From Bacteroidia bacterium (GTDB taxonomy: Bacteria > Bacteroidota > Bacteroidia > J057), in contig JAIBAH010000030.1 in NCBI GenBank assembly GCA_019695295.1, positions 1-38,893 of the forward strand: DNA of 38,893 nt. The letters are read 5' to 3'. The notes beneath the pieces were generated by a model. That model searched no databases and was not told the origin of the DNA. It was given only the letters and a program-made list of their open reading frames with translations. Both the position numbers and the translations under genes were made by a program. Positions 1-8,513 of this stretch are shown here, piece after piece; positions within the stretch are counted from its first letter, which is position 1, and every line of letters starts with the position of its first letter.

Positions 1-125
1 GGCAGCCTCAAAACCCCCTTTTTTCTCTCACTCCTGTGCATTGTCTTCTAATCCAAGCCCCACAAAAAAGTTCTTATTTTTTTAATCTTATGGAGAAAAC
101 TGTGCGGCAAAACTGAACCACCTCA
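1..125. mobile_element. possible end of an insertion sequence (IS21-like) abutting hsdS
   Basis: No coding region is visible here. The segment ends in ...CA at 124-125, exactly where the hsdS reading frame breaks. It carries the heptamer AAAACTG twice, at 96-102 and 109-115, separated by a GC-rich hexamer. Repeated terminal motifs and TG...CA ends are known for IS21-family elements, so I infer an element end lying in the window, with the body to the left. There is no transposase in view. A plain rearrangement or an assembly edge would look similar. Confidence 0.35.
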
Positions 126-1004
126 TAATAATACATCACCACTTTCTACGTGAGTCCTATACATAGAATTGTGCATTTCCTCCGAAATATAAACAACATT
201 CTGCGTTTCAATTTTATTTACCAACACATTTTGGCTTCTAATAAAAGGAATTCCATTTTTTAAATAATTACTTTGCCCGCCTATGGGTGTTGTCCCGCTC
301 CCAATAAAAGTAGAAATATCTCCAATAGCATATTCATTCCAATTACCATTATTCGATAAAGCCTCCTCTAATTTTGCTTGTTTATATAATTTCAGTTGCG
401 CTAATTTTGATTGACAATCTTCTAATAAGGATGAGTTTTTAGTCAATTTTTGGTTTATAGTTTCTGATATTCGTTTTTGCTCAGATATAGAAGGAAGATA
501 TATTTCAAATTCTTCTAAAAAATTGGATATTTGAAAATTACGTAATCCTGTTGAAATTTTTTGATATTTATTAAAAGTTCCTTTTAAATATTCAAAATTT
601 AAGTAATAGTTTACAAATGGAGCAAATACAAATTTAGATAACCTTAACAAACGAAAGAAATTACTGCATGTTAATGGGTAGGGACTTGTTTCTATTGTTT
701 CTTTGTCAATCAAAAGTGTTCTTCCTACGGGTTGAGTATCACTTCCTCCTGATATTTCTATAACAATATCATTTTCTTCTAACTTTCTTAAAGAAAAAGC
801 ATGGCTATTTATACTTCTAAGAGTAGCATTGCTTGCTTTATTTTTATACCATTCTTTGAAATCTGTTGCTTTTATTACACCAGCTAATGTATTTTGAGTA
901 GAATTTGTATTAGTGGGAGTATCTCCCCAAATACCTCCTATTAGGTAAATTACAATTTCATTTAGTTTATATTTTACCCAATGATTAGGGATATTAACTT
1001 CCAT
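123..1004 (-). pseudogene. hsdS: type I restriction-modification specificity subunit HsdS, 3'-truncated
   Basis: The specificity subunit reads the two halves of the bipartite target of a type I restriction-modification complex. Residues 1-170 look like a complete first target recognition domain. Residues 170-218 are the central conserved helical spacer (LPSISEQKRI onward). A second recognition domain starts near 221 (NWNEYAIGDI, then GSGTTP) but stops at residue 293 just after VESGDVLL, where family members usually continue for another 100 or so residues. The stop TGA is formed at the junction at 123-125. The gene lies 44 bp downstream of hsdM on the same strand, the usual order. Half of the target recognition is therefore missing. 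A truncated HsdS could still dimerise and read a palindromic site, as described for some half-subunits, but that is inference. Codon use is AT-richer than in the rest of the window. Confidence 0.85.
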
Positions 1005-1048
1005 AGTATAAATATTTATGAATAAAAATATACTTAGTAATCAGGTCT

Positions 1049-2407
1049 TTACACCTTCATTTTTTGTAAAACATCAATTTGTTTATATAAATCTGCTATC
1101 ATCTCATCAATAATCAAATTAGAATGTGGCAGCTTTATATATGGAACAATCTCATTAAACGACAAATCAAAGCCTTTTTCCTGAATTTCGCAAAGGTTAT
1201 GCGACTTAAATTTATCGGTTTCTTTTCTTTTAAAAAAACATTTCTCAAAATCAGCAAAATGTTCTGATGTGAGAGGGTTGCTTTTAGTAGTAACCTTTTG
1301 GACGTTTTTGCGGGCATCATACATCCAGAGATTTTCGGTTTCTTTACCTTTGTCTAAAAAGATGACACAGGCTTTTACGCCGTTGGCATAAGCTGCAAAG
1401 ATACCTTCGGGTAATTTGATAACTGTGTGAAGGTTGCAAACAGAACCTTGGCTTTTTTCTTTATCCAAGTAGTATGCCCAGATTTTTTTTGCGGCTTCGC
1501 TACTCAAACAACTGTCGGGTAAAACGATGGCTGCTTTTCCGCCAATTTTGAGCTTTTCTATAATAAGCTGTAGGAAGTTAAGTTGCTTATCACTGGTTTT
1601 GATAGGAAATTTTCTTTTGACAGGTGCAGCCCCTTTGTTTCCAAAAGGAGGATTAGAAATAATCATATCTAAATCATTCGGCATTTTGTCTTCCTCGATA
1701 GAATCACCCAGCATGATGGTTTCGCTGCCATCAATCCCATGTAGAAATAAATTCATTAAAGCCAAACGGTGTGGGCGTTTCACTAATTCTTGCCCATAAA
1801 AAGTATGATGTTGATATTTTTCCTGTTTTTGAGCATATTCTTTGGGATAGTTTTGTTTTATCCATTCCGCAGAGATAGTCAAGAAACCCGATGTGCCAAC
1901 TGCGACATCTGCCAGCTTAAAGTTCTTGGTTTTGAAGGGATTAGGCTTCATTACATTCACTATCATCTGAATTAATGGGCGTGGCGTAAAATATTGTCCT
2001 GCACCTTTTTTTCCATCATTTGCTACCCTCCCAATCAACTCTTCAAAGGCTATTCCTATTACATCTGCATCTATTTTTGACCATTCAATTGTATTAATCA
2101 ACTGAATAATTTTGCGTAAACTTTCTGCTTTTGTAATTCGAGAAACAGGTTCCTGAAAAATTGCGCCTAATAAACCATTTTCTTTTTGGAGTGTATTAAG
2201 CGTTTGATTTAATCTATTCACTAACTCTTCATTTGGAGTATTACTAAGCGTTTGCCAACCGCATTCATTAGGGATAAGGAGCTTTTTCTCGTCTGCCATT
2301 TTTAAAAAAAGTAGATAAGTTAGTTGCTCTATATAGTCTGACGAATCCACGCCATCATGTCTTAGATGATGGCAAAGTTGCCAAAATTTATTAGTAATAT
2401 CTATCAT
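1049..2407 (-). CDS. hsdM: type I restriction-modification system DNA methyltransferase subunit HsdM
   Basis: This is an adenine-N6 methyltransferase that protects host DNA and forms the core of the type I complex with HsdS. Residues 1-125 resemble the helical HsdM N-terminal domain (LRHDGVDSSDYIEQLTYLLF). GQYFTPRPL at 137-145 leads into the Rossmann methyltransferase fold. The SAM-binding motif is DVAVGTSGF at 167-175, slightly unlike the more common DPAxGTGGF. The catalytic motif NPPFG lies at 252-256. At 452 residues the length is normal and the protein looks intact. No hsdR is present in the window; it could lie beyond the left edge. The AT-rich composition against the neighbouring parC suggests an acquired module. 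Confidence 0.95.
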   Translation of the reverse strand: MIDITNKFWQLCHHLRHDGVDSSDYIEQLTYLLFLKMADEKKLLIPNECGWQTLSNTPNEELVNRLNQTLNTLQKENGLLGAIFQEPVSRITKAESLRKIIQLINTIEWSKIDADVIGIAFEELIGRVANDGKKGAGQYFTPRPLIQMIVNVMKPNPFKTKNFKLADVAVGTSGFLTISAEWIKQNYPKEYAQKQEKYQHHTFYGQELVKRPHRLALMNLFLHGIDGSETIMLGDSIEEDKMPNDLDMIISNPPFGNKGAAPVKRKFPIKTSDKQLNFLQLIIEKLKIGGKAAIVLPDSCLSSEAAKKIWAYYLDKEKSQGSVCNLHTVIKLPEGIFAAYANGVKACVIFLDKGKETENLWMYDARKNVQKVTTKSNPLTSEHFADFEKCFFKRKETDKFKSHNLCEIQEKGFDLSFNEIVPYIKLPHSNLIIDEMIADLYKQIDVLQKMKV

Positions 2408-2613
2408 TATTTTATAATTAATATCAAATTTTATTCAAAATTATAGTAAATTAGTATAATTACCAAACTTTTTTATAGATTTTAGTCAAAATAATAATAA
2501 TAATGTGCAGTTATTACAAGGAAATCTGACTTTTGATTGATTCTGAATATTTTTTGAATTAAATAAACATGACAATGTATTGATAAGCAATAATTTAATG
2601 TTAAAGATAACTT

Positions 2614-2640
2614 TAGCCAGCAATTATAAATTGTTGGCTA
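2614..2640. repeat. imperfect inverted repeat upstream of hsdM
   Basis: The arms TAGCCAGCAATT (2614-2625) and AATTGTTGGCTA (2629-2640) match in 11 of 12 positions, with a 3-nt loop and one G-T wobble. No T-run follows on either strand, so an operator or structural element is as likely as a terminator. Confidence 0.55.
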
Positions 2641-2646
2641 TCAATA

Positions 2647-2654
2647 CAAAAGTA
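2647..2654 (-). promoter_or_regulatory. candidate -7 element for hsdM
   Basis: On the minus strand this reads TACTTTTG, matching the Bacteroidota TAnnTTTG consensus. It would give a leader of about 240 nt before hsdM, so the assignment is tentative. Confidence 0.3.
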
Positions 2655-2803
2655 AACTATACAGAAACTTTTTTGCCAATTCATATCATCAAACTAAAGA
2701 ATATTTTCCGTCGGGGCTCATAGTGAAGCAAACAAAATGAGTATTTTGGTTCAAAAAAAGCAAAAAAAAGTAGTTTTTTATTTTAATTCAGATAAAAATA
2801 TTT

Positions 2804-2841
2804 TACTTTTGCAGTGAATTGCAAAAATATATATATCTTTG
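2804..2841 (+). promoter_or_regulatory. candidate parC promoter region with two TAnnTTTG elements
   Basis: TACTTTTG (2804-2811) and TATCTTTG (2834-2841) both match the phylum -7 consensus. The TTTG ending the first lies 22 nt upstream of the second and could serve as its -33 element. The second element is 28 bp before the parC start. Confidence 0.55.
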
Positions 2842-2868
2842 CCAAAAATTAAAGCCTTTCATTAAAAA

Positions 2869-5454
2869 ATGCAGCAAGAAGAAAAAAATCTGATGGTATC
2901 AGGGTTATTCGAAAACTACTTTCTGGATTACGCCTCGTATGTAATCCTTGAGAGGGCGGTTCCCCTGCTTTTGGACGGATTAAAGCCCGTTCAGCGCCGG
3001 ATTTTACATTCTATGTATGAAATGGATGATGGCCGCTTTCACAAAGTAGCCAATATCATCGGTCAAACGATGCAATATCATCCTCACGGAGATGCCGCAA
3101 TCGGAGAAGCACTTGTAAATCTGGGCCAAAAAGAATTACTGATAGAAACACAGGGAAACTGGGGCGATATCCGTACAGGCGATTCGGCTGCAGCTCCCCG
3201 TTATATCGAAGCCCGTTTGTCAAAATTTGCCCTTGAGGTAGTATTTAACCCCAAGGTTACCGAGTGGCAGGCTTCCTATGATGGCAGAAAAAAAGAACCG
3301 CTGGCACTGCCCGTGAAGTTTCCCCTCTTGCTTGCGCAGGGAGTAGAAGGCATTGCCGTAGGACTTTCCACCAAAATCCTCCCCCATAATTTCTGTGAAC
3401 TGATTGAGGCTTCCATTGATGTTTTGCAGGGAAAACCCACTCAGATTCTGCCGGACTTTATTACCGGAGGAATGATTGATGTCACCAATTATAACGGAGG
3501 AAAAAGAGGAGGAAAAATCCGCTTTCGCTCCAATATAGAAGTCTCCAACAAGAACACCCTTGTAATAACGAGTATTCCGTACGGAACTACCACCACAAGT
3601 GTGATTGACTCTATCATTAAAGCCAATGATAAAGGCAATATCAAAATAAAAAAAGTTACCGATAATACCGCTCAGCATGTGGAGATTGTGGTAGAACTTC
3701 CGGCGGGAGTTTCTCCGGATGTCACGCTCGACGGTTTATACGCCTTCTCTGAATGTGAAGTATCCATTTCTCCTTCCGCTTGTCTGATTATTAACAACAA
3801 GCCCTATTTTCTGAGCGTAGATGAAATCCTTGAGCTTTCCACCAAAAATACGGTGGCTTTTCTCAAGGCAGAACTGGAATTGCAGCTTGCTGAGTTAAAA
3901 GAAAAACTCCTTTTCTCTTCCCTCGAAAAAATCTTCATCGAAAAAAGGATTTACCGGAAAATAGAGGAATGTGAAACCTGGGAAGCCGTTATTGAAACGA
4001 TTGATACCGGACTTAAGCCTTATAAAAAACTGTTTTACAGAGAGATTACTACGGATGATATTCTCAGGCTTACCGAAATAAAAATTAAGAGAATCTCCCG
4101 TTTTGACAGCTTTAAAGCCGACGAACTCATCAGAAGTCTGGAAGAACAAATCTCGAAAACGGAGTTTCATCTGGCAAATCTGATTGATTATTCTATCGAA
4201 TACTTCCGGAAACTTCTGGAAAAATACGGAAAAGGAAGAGGCCGCAAGACTATCATCAAAACCTTTGACAACATCGAAGTGCAAACGGTTGCAGTAGCCA
4301 ATCAGAAACTCTATGTAAACCGTAAAGAAGGATTTGTGGGGTACGGACTCAAAAAAGATGAGTTTGTTTGCGATTGCTCGGATATGGATGACGTAATCGT
4401 ATTTTTGGCCGACGGCAAATATAAGATATCCAAAGTTTCAGATAAAGCCTTTTTTGGCAAAGAAATCATTCATCTGGATGTATGGAGAAAAAATAACGAG
4501 CGGATGATTTATCATGCGGTTTACCGTGATGCCGCTTCGGGTATCAATTACGCCAAAAGATTTAATGTAACCGCCATTACCCGCGACAGGGAATACGACG
4601 TAACCAAAGGAAGCAAAGGCTCAAGGATTTTGTATTTTTCTGCAAACCCTAACGGAGAAACCGAAATCATCGGCGTTTTCCTGACCCAGGGCTGCAAAGC
4701 AAAACTCAAAACCTTTGACTATAATTTTGCCGACCTCGCCATTAAGGGGCGGGATTCTCAGGGAAATATCGCTACGAAATATCCTATCCGGAAAATCGTC
4801 AGAAAATCACTCGGGGCTTCAACACTGGGAGGCAGAAAAATATGGTATGACGAAACGGTAGGAAGGCTGAATACTGATAACCGGGGAAGATATCTTGGGG
4901 AGTTTGATACCAACGATAAGATTCTGGTTATCTTTAAGGACGGAAGTTACGAAATCACTAATTTTGAGCTGACTAACCGTTATGACAATGATAAAATTCT
5001 CAAACTGGAGGCATTTGACCCGGAAGCAGTAGTTTCCTGTGTTTATCTCGACGGTAAAACGAAATCTCACTTTGTCAAACGATTCCTGATTGAAACCGCT
5101 ACAGAAGGCAAAACCTTTTCCTTTATTTCTCCTGAACCCGGATCTAAACTCCTTTTTGTATCCACTGATCCGGAACCGGTCATAGAATACGAATTCAAAA
5201 AAGGAGATGACAAAAAGGCAGCAGTGGAAACGCTTCAGGTTCAGCTTTCTTCCTTTATTGAAGTGAAAGGATGGAAAGCACTGGGCAATAAACTGGATGC
5301 TAAAAATAAAGTGCTTTCGCTCAGGGAAATCACTCCGCCGGAACCAAAAGAAGAAGAGTCTTCAGAAGAAAAAATCTCCGTTGGCTCTCATATTGAATGG
5401 ACAGGAGACGCACTCAAGATAGACGAGACCGGTCAGATGGAATTATTCGGCTAA
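2869..5454 (+). CDS. parC: DNA topoisomerase IV subunit A (ParC-type)
   Basis: ParC is the DNA-cleaving subunit of a type IIA topoisomerase that decatenates daughter chromosomes, working with ParE (not in the window). The catalytic tyrosine is Y112 in AAPRYIEARL. The preceding helix reads MQYHPHGDAAIGEALVNLGQ, followed by IETQGNWGD. This pattern is typical of the Bacteroidota ParC/second-GyrA lineage rather than of GyrA, whose equivalent usually has KYHPHGD with DGQGNFGS. Residues 1-480 form the breakage-reunion and coiled-coil part. The rest is a divergent C-terminal domain ending in an acidic stretch and MELFG. The length of 861 residues fits the family. The gene is transcribed alone and converges on the histidine kinase with only 8 bp between stops. 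Confidence 0.92.
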   Translation: MQQEEKNLMVSGLFENYFLDYASYVILERAVPLLLDGLKPVQRRILHSMYEMDDGRFHKVANIIGQTMQYHPHGDAAIGEALVNLGQKELLIETQGNWGDIRTGDSAAAPRYIEARLSKFALEVVFNPKVTEWQASYDGRKKEPLALPVKFPLLLAQGVEGIAVGLSTKILPHNFCELIEASIDVLQGKPTQILPDFITGGMIDVTNYNGGKRGGKIRFRSNIEVSNKNTLVITSIPYGTTTTSVIDSIIKANDKGNIKIKKVTDNTAQHVEIVVELPAGVSPDVTLDGLYAFSECEVSISPSACLIINNKPYFLSVDEILELSTKNTVAFLKAELELQLAELKEKLLFSSLEKIFIEKRIYRKIEECETWEAVIETIDTGLKPYKKLFYREITTDDILRLTEIKIKRISRFDSFKADELIRSLEEQISKTEFHLANLIDYSIEYFRKLLEKYGKGRGRKTIIKTFDNIEVQTVAVANQKLYVNRKEGFVGYGLKKDEFVCDCSDMDDVIVFLADGKYKISKVSDKAFFGKEIIHLDVWRKNNERMIYHAVYRDAASGINYAKRFNVTAITRDREYDVTKGSKGSRILYFSANPNGETEIIGVFLTQGCKAKLKTFDYNFADLAIKGRDSQGNIATKYPIRKIVRKSLGASTLGGRKIWYDETVGRLNTDNRGRYLGEFDTNDKILVIFKDGSYEITNFELTNRYDNDKILKLEAFDPEAVVSCVYLDGKTKSHFVKRFLIETATEGKTFSFISPEPGSKLLFVSTDPEPVIEYEFKKGDDKKAAVETLQVQLSSFIEVKGWKALGNKLDAKNKVLSLREITPPEPKEEESSEEKISVGSHIEWTGDALKIDETGQMELFG

Positions 5455-5462
5455 AGAAGAAT

Positions 5463-6761
5463 TTAATTTAAATTGATTTGATTGGGAATCACCATTTCAA
5501 AGGTAGTTCCTTCTCCTTTTCTCGACGAGAAAGTGATATTTCCCCTGATGGTTTGCAGCGATTTTTGCACGATATACAGCCCGATTCCGGTTCCTTTCCG
5601 GTCGTTATTGGCACGGTAAAACATCTCGAAAATACGGTTTCCATGCTCCTTGTCAATCCCCACACCGTTGTCTTCGACCTGAATCAGGATATCGGAATGA
5701 TTGTACTCCTTTAGCATCACTTTACAGTAGGGCTTTTCTTTGCTGAAGTCTGCGTAATGTACCGCATTGGTAATCAGGTTCTGAAGTATCAACTGGATTT
5801 TGGTCGGGTCTGAGAATACCTGTTTGGTTAGTTTATATTCGATAAAGACTTCTACTTTTTTATCGGAATGATAAAACTCCATTTGCTGAGTGATTTCTTC
5901 CAGAATTTCCATAAGATTGATGGGCTCAATCTTTACATCACTTCGGTGTGCCCTGGAGTATTCCAGCATGTCTTTGATGAACTTATCCAGTCTGTTGACA
6001 GAACGCTCCTGTAAATCCAGATATTGTTTTTTTTCTTCTTCTGTTGCCGCAGCTTTTTGAAGTTCCATTAATCCCTGAAGCGACACAACCGGGGCCCTTA
6101 AATCATGGGAAATACTATAGAGTAAATGATCCAGCTCTTTATTTTTTTCGATGAGTTCCTGATTTTGTTTTTCCAGTGCTTCCTGATTGGATTCATTCAT
6201 GTGTTTAAAGTACCGCATCGCAAGACTACTTGCCATCGCAATCACCAATAATAATGCAGTAGTATTTACTTTTTCTGCAAAAACACTGGGATAAGACTTT
6301 ACCCACTCCGGAAATATAAATTCAAGGGTAATAAAAAGTATGGCAAAGCTGACAGTGGCCAGGCCGATAATTTTGTGATAGGAAGATTCCCAGATAGTAT
6401 GAGAAACCGTAATGAAAAGCAGAAGATAAAAAGGCATCGCACCTAATATCCCGTTCGCCTCAAACCAAAACATCCCTATACTGACAAAACTCACAATCAC
6501 AATCAGTATTTTGGACAGCAAAGGCTTATTCATATACCGGGAAATAAAATAGGTTCCGATTAGCCCGGCCTCAGATATCAGCATTTTTACATTAACCATT
6601 TCAAATCCGGTATGTACAAACGTGAAACTGAATACAATCAAAAATGCAATCAATATACTAATATAAAACAGCCCAAGGTTAATAATAGCAACATCCGAAG
6701 AAATGCCCTCCGATATTCCTGATATGTAATCAACCCCCCGTTTTAGTTTATTGCTTTTCAA
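5463..6761 (-). CDS. membrane-bound sensor histidine kinase
   Basis: This is a sensor kinase of a two-component system. The first 190 residues carry about six hydrophobic membrane segments with no evident periplasmic sensor domain. A coiled coil follows (residues 186-212, rich in E, Q, N and K), then the HisKA box with the phosphoacceptor H219 in SISHDLRAP. The ATPase domain shows the N box around N328 (NLITNAVHYAD), G1 DNGVGID at 364-370, a FEMFYRA stretch and G2 GTGIGLY at 390-396. All catalytic motifs are intact. No response regulator is adjacent, so it is an orphan kinase. Sensing within the membrane is inferred only from the absence of a soluble input domain. Confidence 0.9.
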   Translation of the reverse strand: MKSNKLKRGVDYISGISEGISSDVAIINLGLFYISILIAFLIVFSFTFVHTGFEMVNVKMLISEAGLIGTYFISRYMNKPLLSKILIVIVSFVSIGMFWFEANGILGAMPFYLLLFITVSHTIWESSYHKIIGLATVSFAILFITLEFIFPEWVKSYPSVFAEKVNTTALLLVIAMASSLAMRYFKHMNESNQEALEKQNQELIEKNKELDHLLYSISHDLRAPVVSLQGLMELQKAAATEEEKKQYLDLQERSVNRLDKFIKDMLEYSRAHRSDVKIEPINLMEILEEITQQMEFYHSDKKVEVFIEYKLTKQVFSDPTKIQLILQNLITNAVHYADFSKEKPYCKVMLKEYNHSDILIQVEDNGVGIDKEHGNRIFEMFYRANNDRKGTGIGLYIVQKSLQTIRGNITFSSRKGEGTTFEMVIPNQINLN

Positions 6762-6822
6762 TTTTTAAAATGACTGCAAGTGTATAGAAATAATATAAAT
6801 AAATGTTTAACTAATAATACCG

Positions 6823-6830
6823 CAAAGTTA
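6823..6830 (-). promoter_or_regulatory. candidate -7 element for the histidine kinase
   Basis: On the minus strand it reads TAACTTTG, matching TAnnTTTG, about 62 bp upstream of the kinase start. I found no clear -33 partner. Confidence 0.45.
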
Positions 6831-6900
6831 AGCAAAAATCGGGGCTAATTTGATAAGATGTAAGAAATAAGACAATAAAATATCTTTTTTTTCGTCATCA

Positions 6901-6918
6901 TTCAGGCATTATCCTGAA
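6901..6918. repeat. short inverted repeat, possible operator
   Basis: TTCAGG (6901-6906) and CCTGAA (6913-6918) are perfect inverted arms separated by 6 bp. They sit 7 bp upstream of a -7 element, where an activator or repressor dimer could bind. The arms are short, so chance cannot be excluded. Confidence 0.3.
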
Positions 6919-6925
6919 TTTTTTC

Positions 6926-6933
6926 TATCTTTG
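6926..6933 (+). promoter_or_regulatory. candidate -7 element for the 118-aa exported protein
   Basis: TATCTTTG matches TAnnTTTG and leaves a leader of about 150 nt before the start codon at 7088. Confidence 0.45.
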
Positions 6934-7087
6934 TTTGTAAGATGAAAAAAGAAAAAACGAAATCAATGAAAATAAGATAATCCCGTTTTCGTATTATCTT
7001 AAAGGGCTATAAAATCAGTCCTACTATAAATAATTTATGAAAATAAAAATATAAAAATTTGTTTTAATCATTAAAAATCAATTTATT

Positions 7088-7444
7088 ATGAAAAATAATT
7101 TTCTTACTTTGTTGTTTTTAGCAGTGGCTTCATGCGCTTTTGCACAAACCAAAGTCATGCAGATTACCACCGTTGAGTCTATTATTCCGGGAGGACTCGG
7201 CCGCTCCAAAATGATTGTAACCGACGAAACGGGAAAGCAGACAGACTCAGAAATGAAAAACTTTTACAGCATGGTCGGAATAAATCTTGAAAATATTCAA
7301 AGCAATGATGTAAGTATTGTGAAAATCATGAATAAATATTCAGGGGAAGGCTGGAAGATTACATCAGTCAATTCTGCTACGCAAAGCCCTAATGAGCAAT
7401 ATCCTCAGGGGATTTTTATAACCAGATATCTCTTAACAAAATAA
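7088..7444 (+). CDS. small exported protein of unknown function
   Basis: The 118-residue protein begins with a clear Sec signal peptide (MKNNFLTLLFLAVASCAFA, cleaved before QTK), so it is probably periplasmic or secreted. The mature part has no cysteines and no recognised catalytic motif. Its C-terminal 40 residues (KYSGEGWKITSVNS ... GIFITRYLL) loosely resemble DUF4177-like folds, where a GEGW motif is followed by two strands, but the match is weak. It has its own promoter candidate and is followed by a good terminator, so it is likely monocistronic. I do not recognise a function. Confidence 0.75.
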   Translation: MKNNFLTLLFLAVASCAFAQTKVMQITTVESIIPGGLGRSKMIVTDETGKQTDSEMKNFYSMVGINLENIQSNDVSIVKIMNKYSGEGWKITSVNSATQSPNEQYPQGIFITRYLLTK

Positions 7445-7478
7445 TTAAAGAATACTTATTATTTGGTTTTTGCAGGAC

Positions 7479-7516
7479 GCCTCATGCAGGAAATTTTACC
7501 CGTTTGAGGCTTTTTT
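7479..7516 (+). terminator. rho-independent terminator after the 118-aa exported protein
   Basis: The arms GCCTCA (7479-7484) and TGAGGC (7505-7510) are followed by six T residues. The loop is long (20 nt) but can pair partly. Confidence 0.6.
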
Positions 7517-7664
7517 CTTCACGTATATTAAACTCCTGAACACATGGCTGTTACCATTGATGAATAATTTACGACTTTTACAGTAAGAGCTTGCGCAATC
7601 ACTTTTTATGCAGGTTCTGAAAATAAAATATTGGTTTACTAAACTTATTAATCATATAAAAGCC

Positions 7665-8348
7665 ATGAAAACGATTTATCATTTATCCCTCCTTTTAATT
7701 ACTGTAATGCTTTTCAGTAGTTGTGGTTCCACCCTCAGATATACTGCAACTGATGCGCCGGTGGAGTTTAAAACCCATAAAACCATTGCTGTTTTACCCG
7801 TAGAACTTGTGCTCAAAGGCAAAGACTATCCGAAAGACTGGGACGAAGACAAAATTACACAATTTGAAACTGACCAAAGCGAAATCTATCAGTCTCTCAT
7901 GTATGAGGCTCTGCTTAGAAAATTCCGTACCACCAAAGGCGTGAAAATTCAGTCAATTGACAATACAATGGAAATTCTGAAAGATAAACGGCTGGATGTG
8001 AAGGATATCTGGACAGAGGATGAATCCAGACTTGCTCAGATGCTTGGAGTAGATGCGGTGGTAAGAACCAAAATCGAACAGGTCAGATACATGTCAGACA
8101 GACAGGCCATGAATGTCTCTGCCGCAACCAATGCGATAATCTGGGGTGCGCCCGCCTTTTATCCTTACGGCGGAATCTCTCCCCGTACAGCTACCCTGCG
8201 AACAACCTGCGCTATTGTGGACGGTAAAAACAGCAAAGTTCTGTGGAGAATGGGCGTAAAAAGGGACACTCAATGGAACAACCCTCCCAAGGAAGTAGCC
8301 TTCACGGTTTTTAGAAAAATGGCAAGAAACTTCCCTTATTCGGAGTAA
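7665..8348 (+). CDS. lipoprotein of unknown function
   Basis: I chose the ATG at 7665 because it begins a textbook lipoprotein signal (MKTIYHLSLLLITVMLFSSC) with the lipobox cysteine at residue 20. The in-frame ATG at 7608 would bury the signal behind 19 extra residues. The mature protein starts GSTLRYTATDAP, then has KTIAVLPVEL and, near the middle, LAQMLGVDAVVRTKIEQV. That beta-strand/helix pattern is seen in CsgG- and GNA1162-like lipoproteins that sit at the outer membrane. A hydrophobic Ala-rich stretch follows (AATNAIIWGAPAF), then VDGKNSKVLWR. The arrangement supports an envelope lipoprotein, but the specific role is unknown. Confidence 0.75.
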   Translation: MKTIYHLSLLLITVMLFSSCGSTLRYTATDAPVEFKTHKTIAVLPVELVLKGKDYPKDWDEDKITQFETDQSEIYQSLMYEALLRKFRTTKGVKIQSIDNTMEILKDKRLDVKDIWTEDESRLAQMLGVDAVVRTKIEQVRYMSDRQAMNVSAATNAIIWGAPAFYPYGGISPRTATLRTTCAIVDGKNSKVLWRMGVKRDTQWNNPPKEVAFTVFRKMARNFPYSE

Positions 8349-8418
8349 AATCCGGCTGAAAGACATCTTCTGTGTCATATATTAATATGACAAATTGTCT
8401 ATTTATGATTCATGGCAA

Positions 8419-8426
8419 TATTTTTG
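8419..8426 (+). promoter_or_regulatory. candidate clpP promoter
   Basis: TATTTTTG matches TAnnTTTG, with a TTG at 8395-8397 about 21 nt upstream. It would leave a leader of about 87 nt for the clpP start at 8514. Confidence 0.5.
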
Positions 8427-8513
8427 TTGCATATTTGAAATATTTTCCGAAATTTGCTTACCAATTTCAGAAACATTGATATTTCTCATTTCACATTTAA
8501 AACAAAAGTTACA

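Larger units (their letters stand above)
2408..2868. other. AT-rich intergenic region between hsdM and parC
   Basis: This 461-bp region has no plausible gene. It holds divergent promoter candidates for hsdM and parC and a 12-bp-arm hairpin at 2614-2640, all listed separately. It probably marks the boundary between the AT-rich restriction locus and the core chromosome. Confidence 0.7.
6762..7087. other. divergent intergenic region, kinase / small exported protein
   Basis: This 326-bp AT-rich region carries a minus-strand promoter candidate for the kinase (6823-6830), a plus-strand one for the exported protein (6926-6933) and a short inverted repeat (6901-6918). I see no gene in it. Confidence 0.6.

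Noticed and set aside
2869-5454. DNA gyrase subunit A
   Set aside because: The sequence around the active site (MQYHPHGD, IETQGNWGD) matches the ParC-type branch rather than GyrA.
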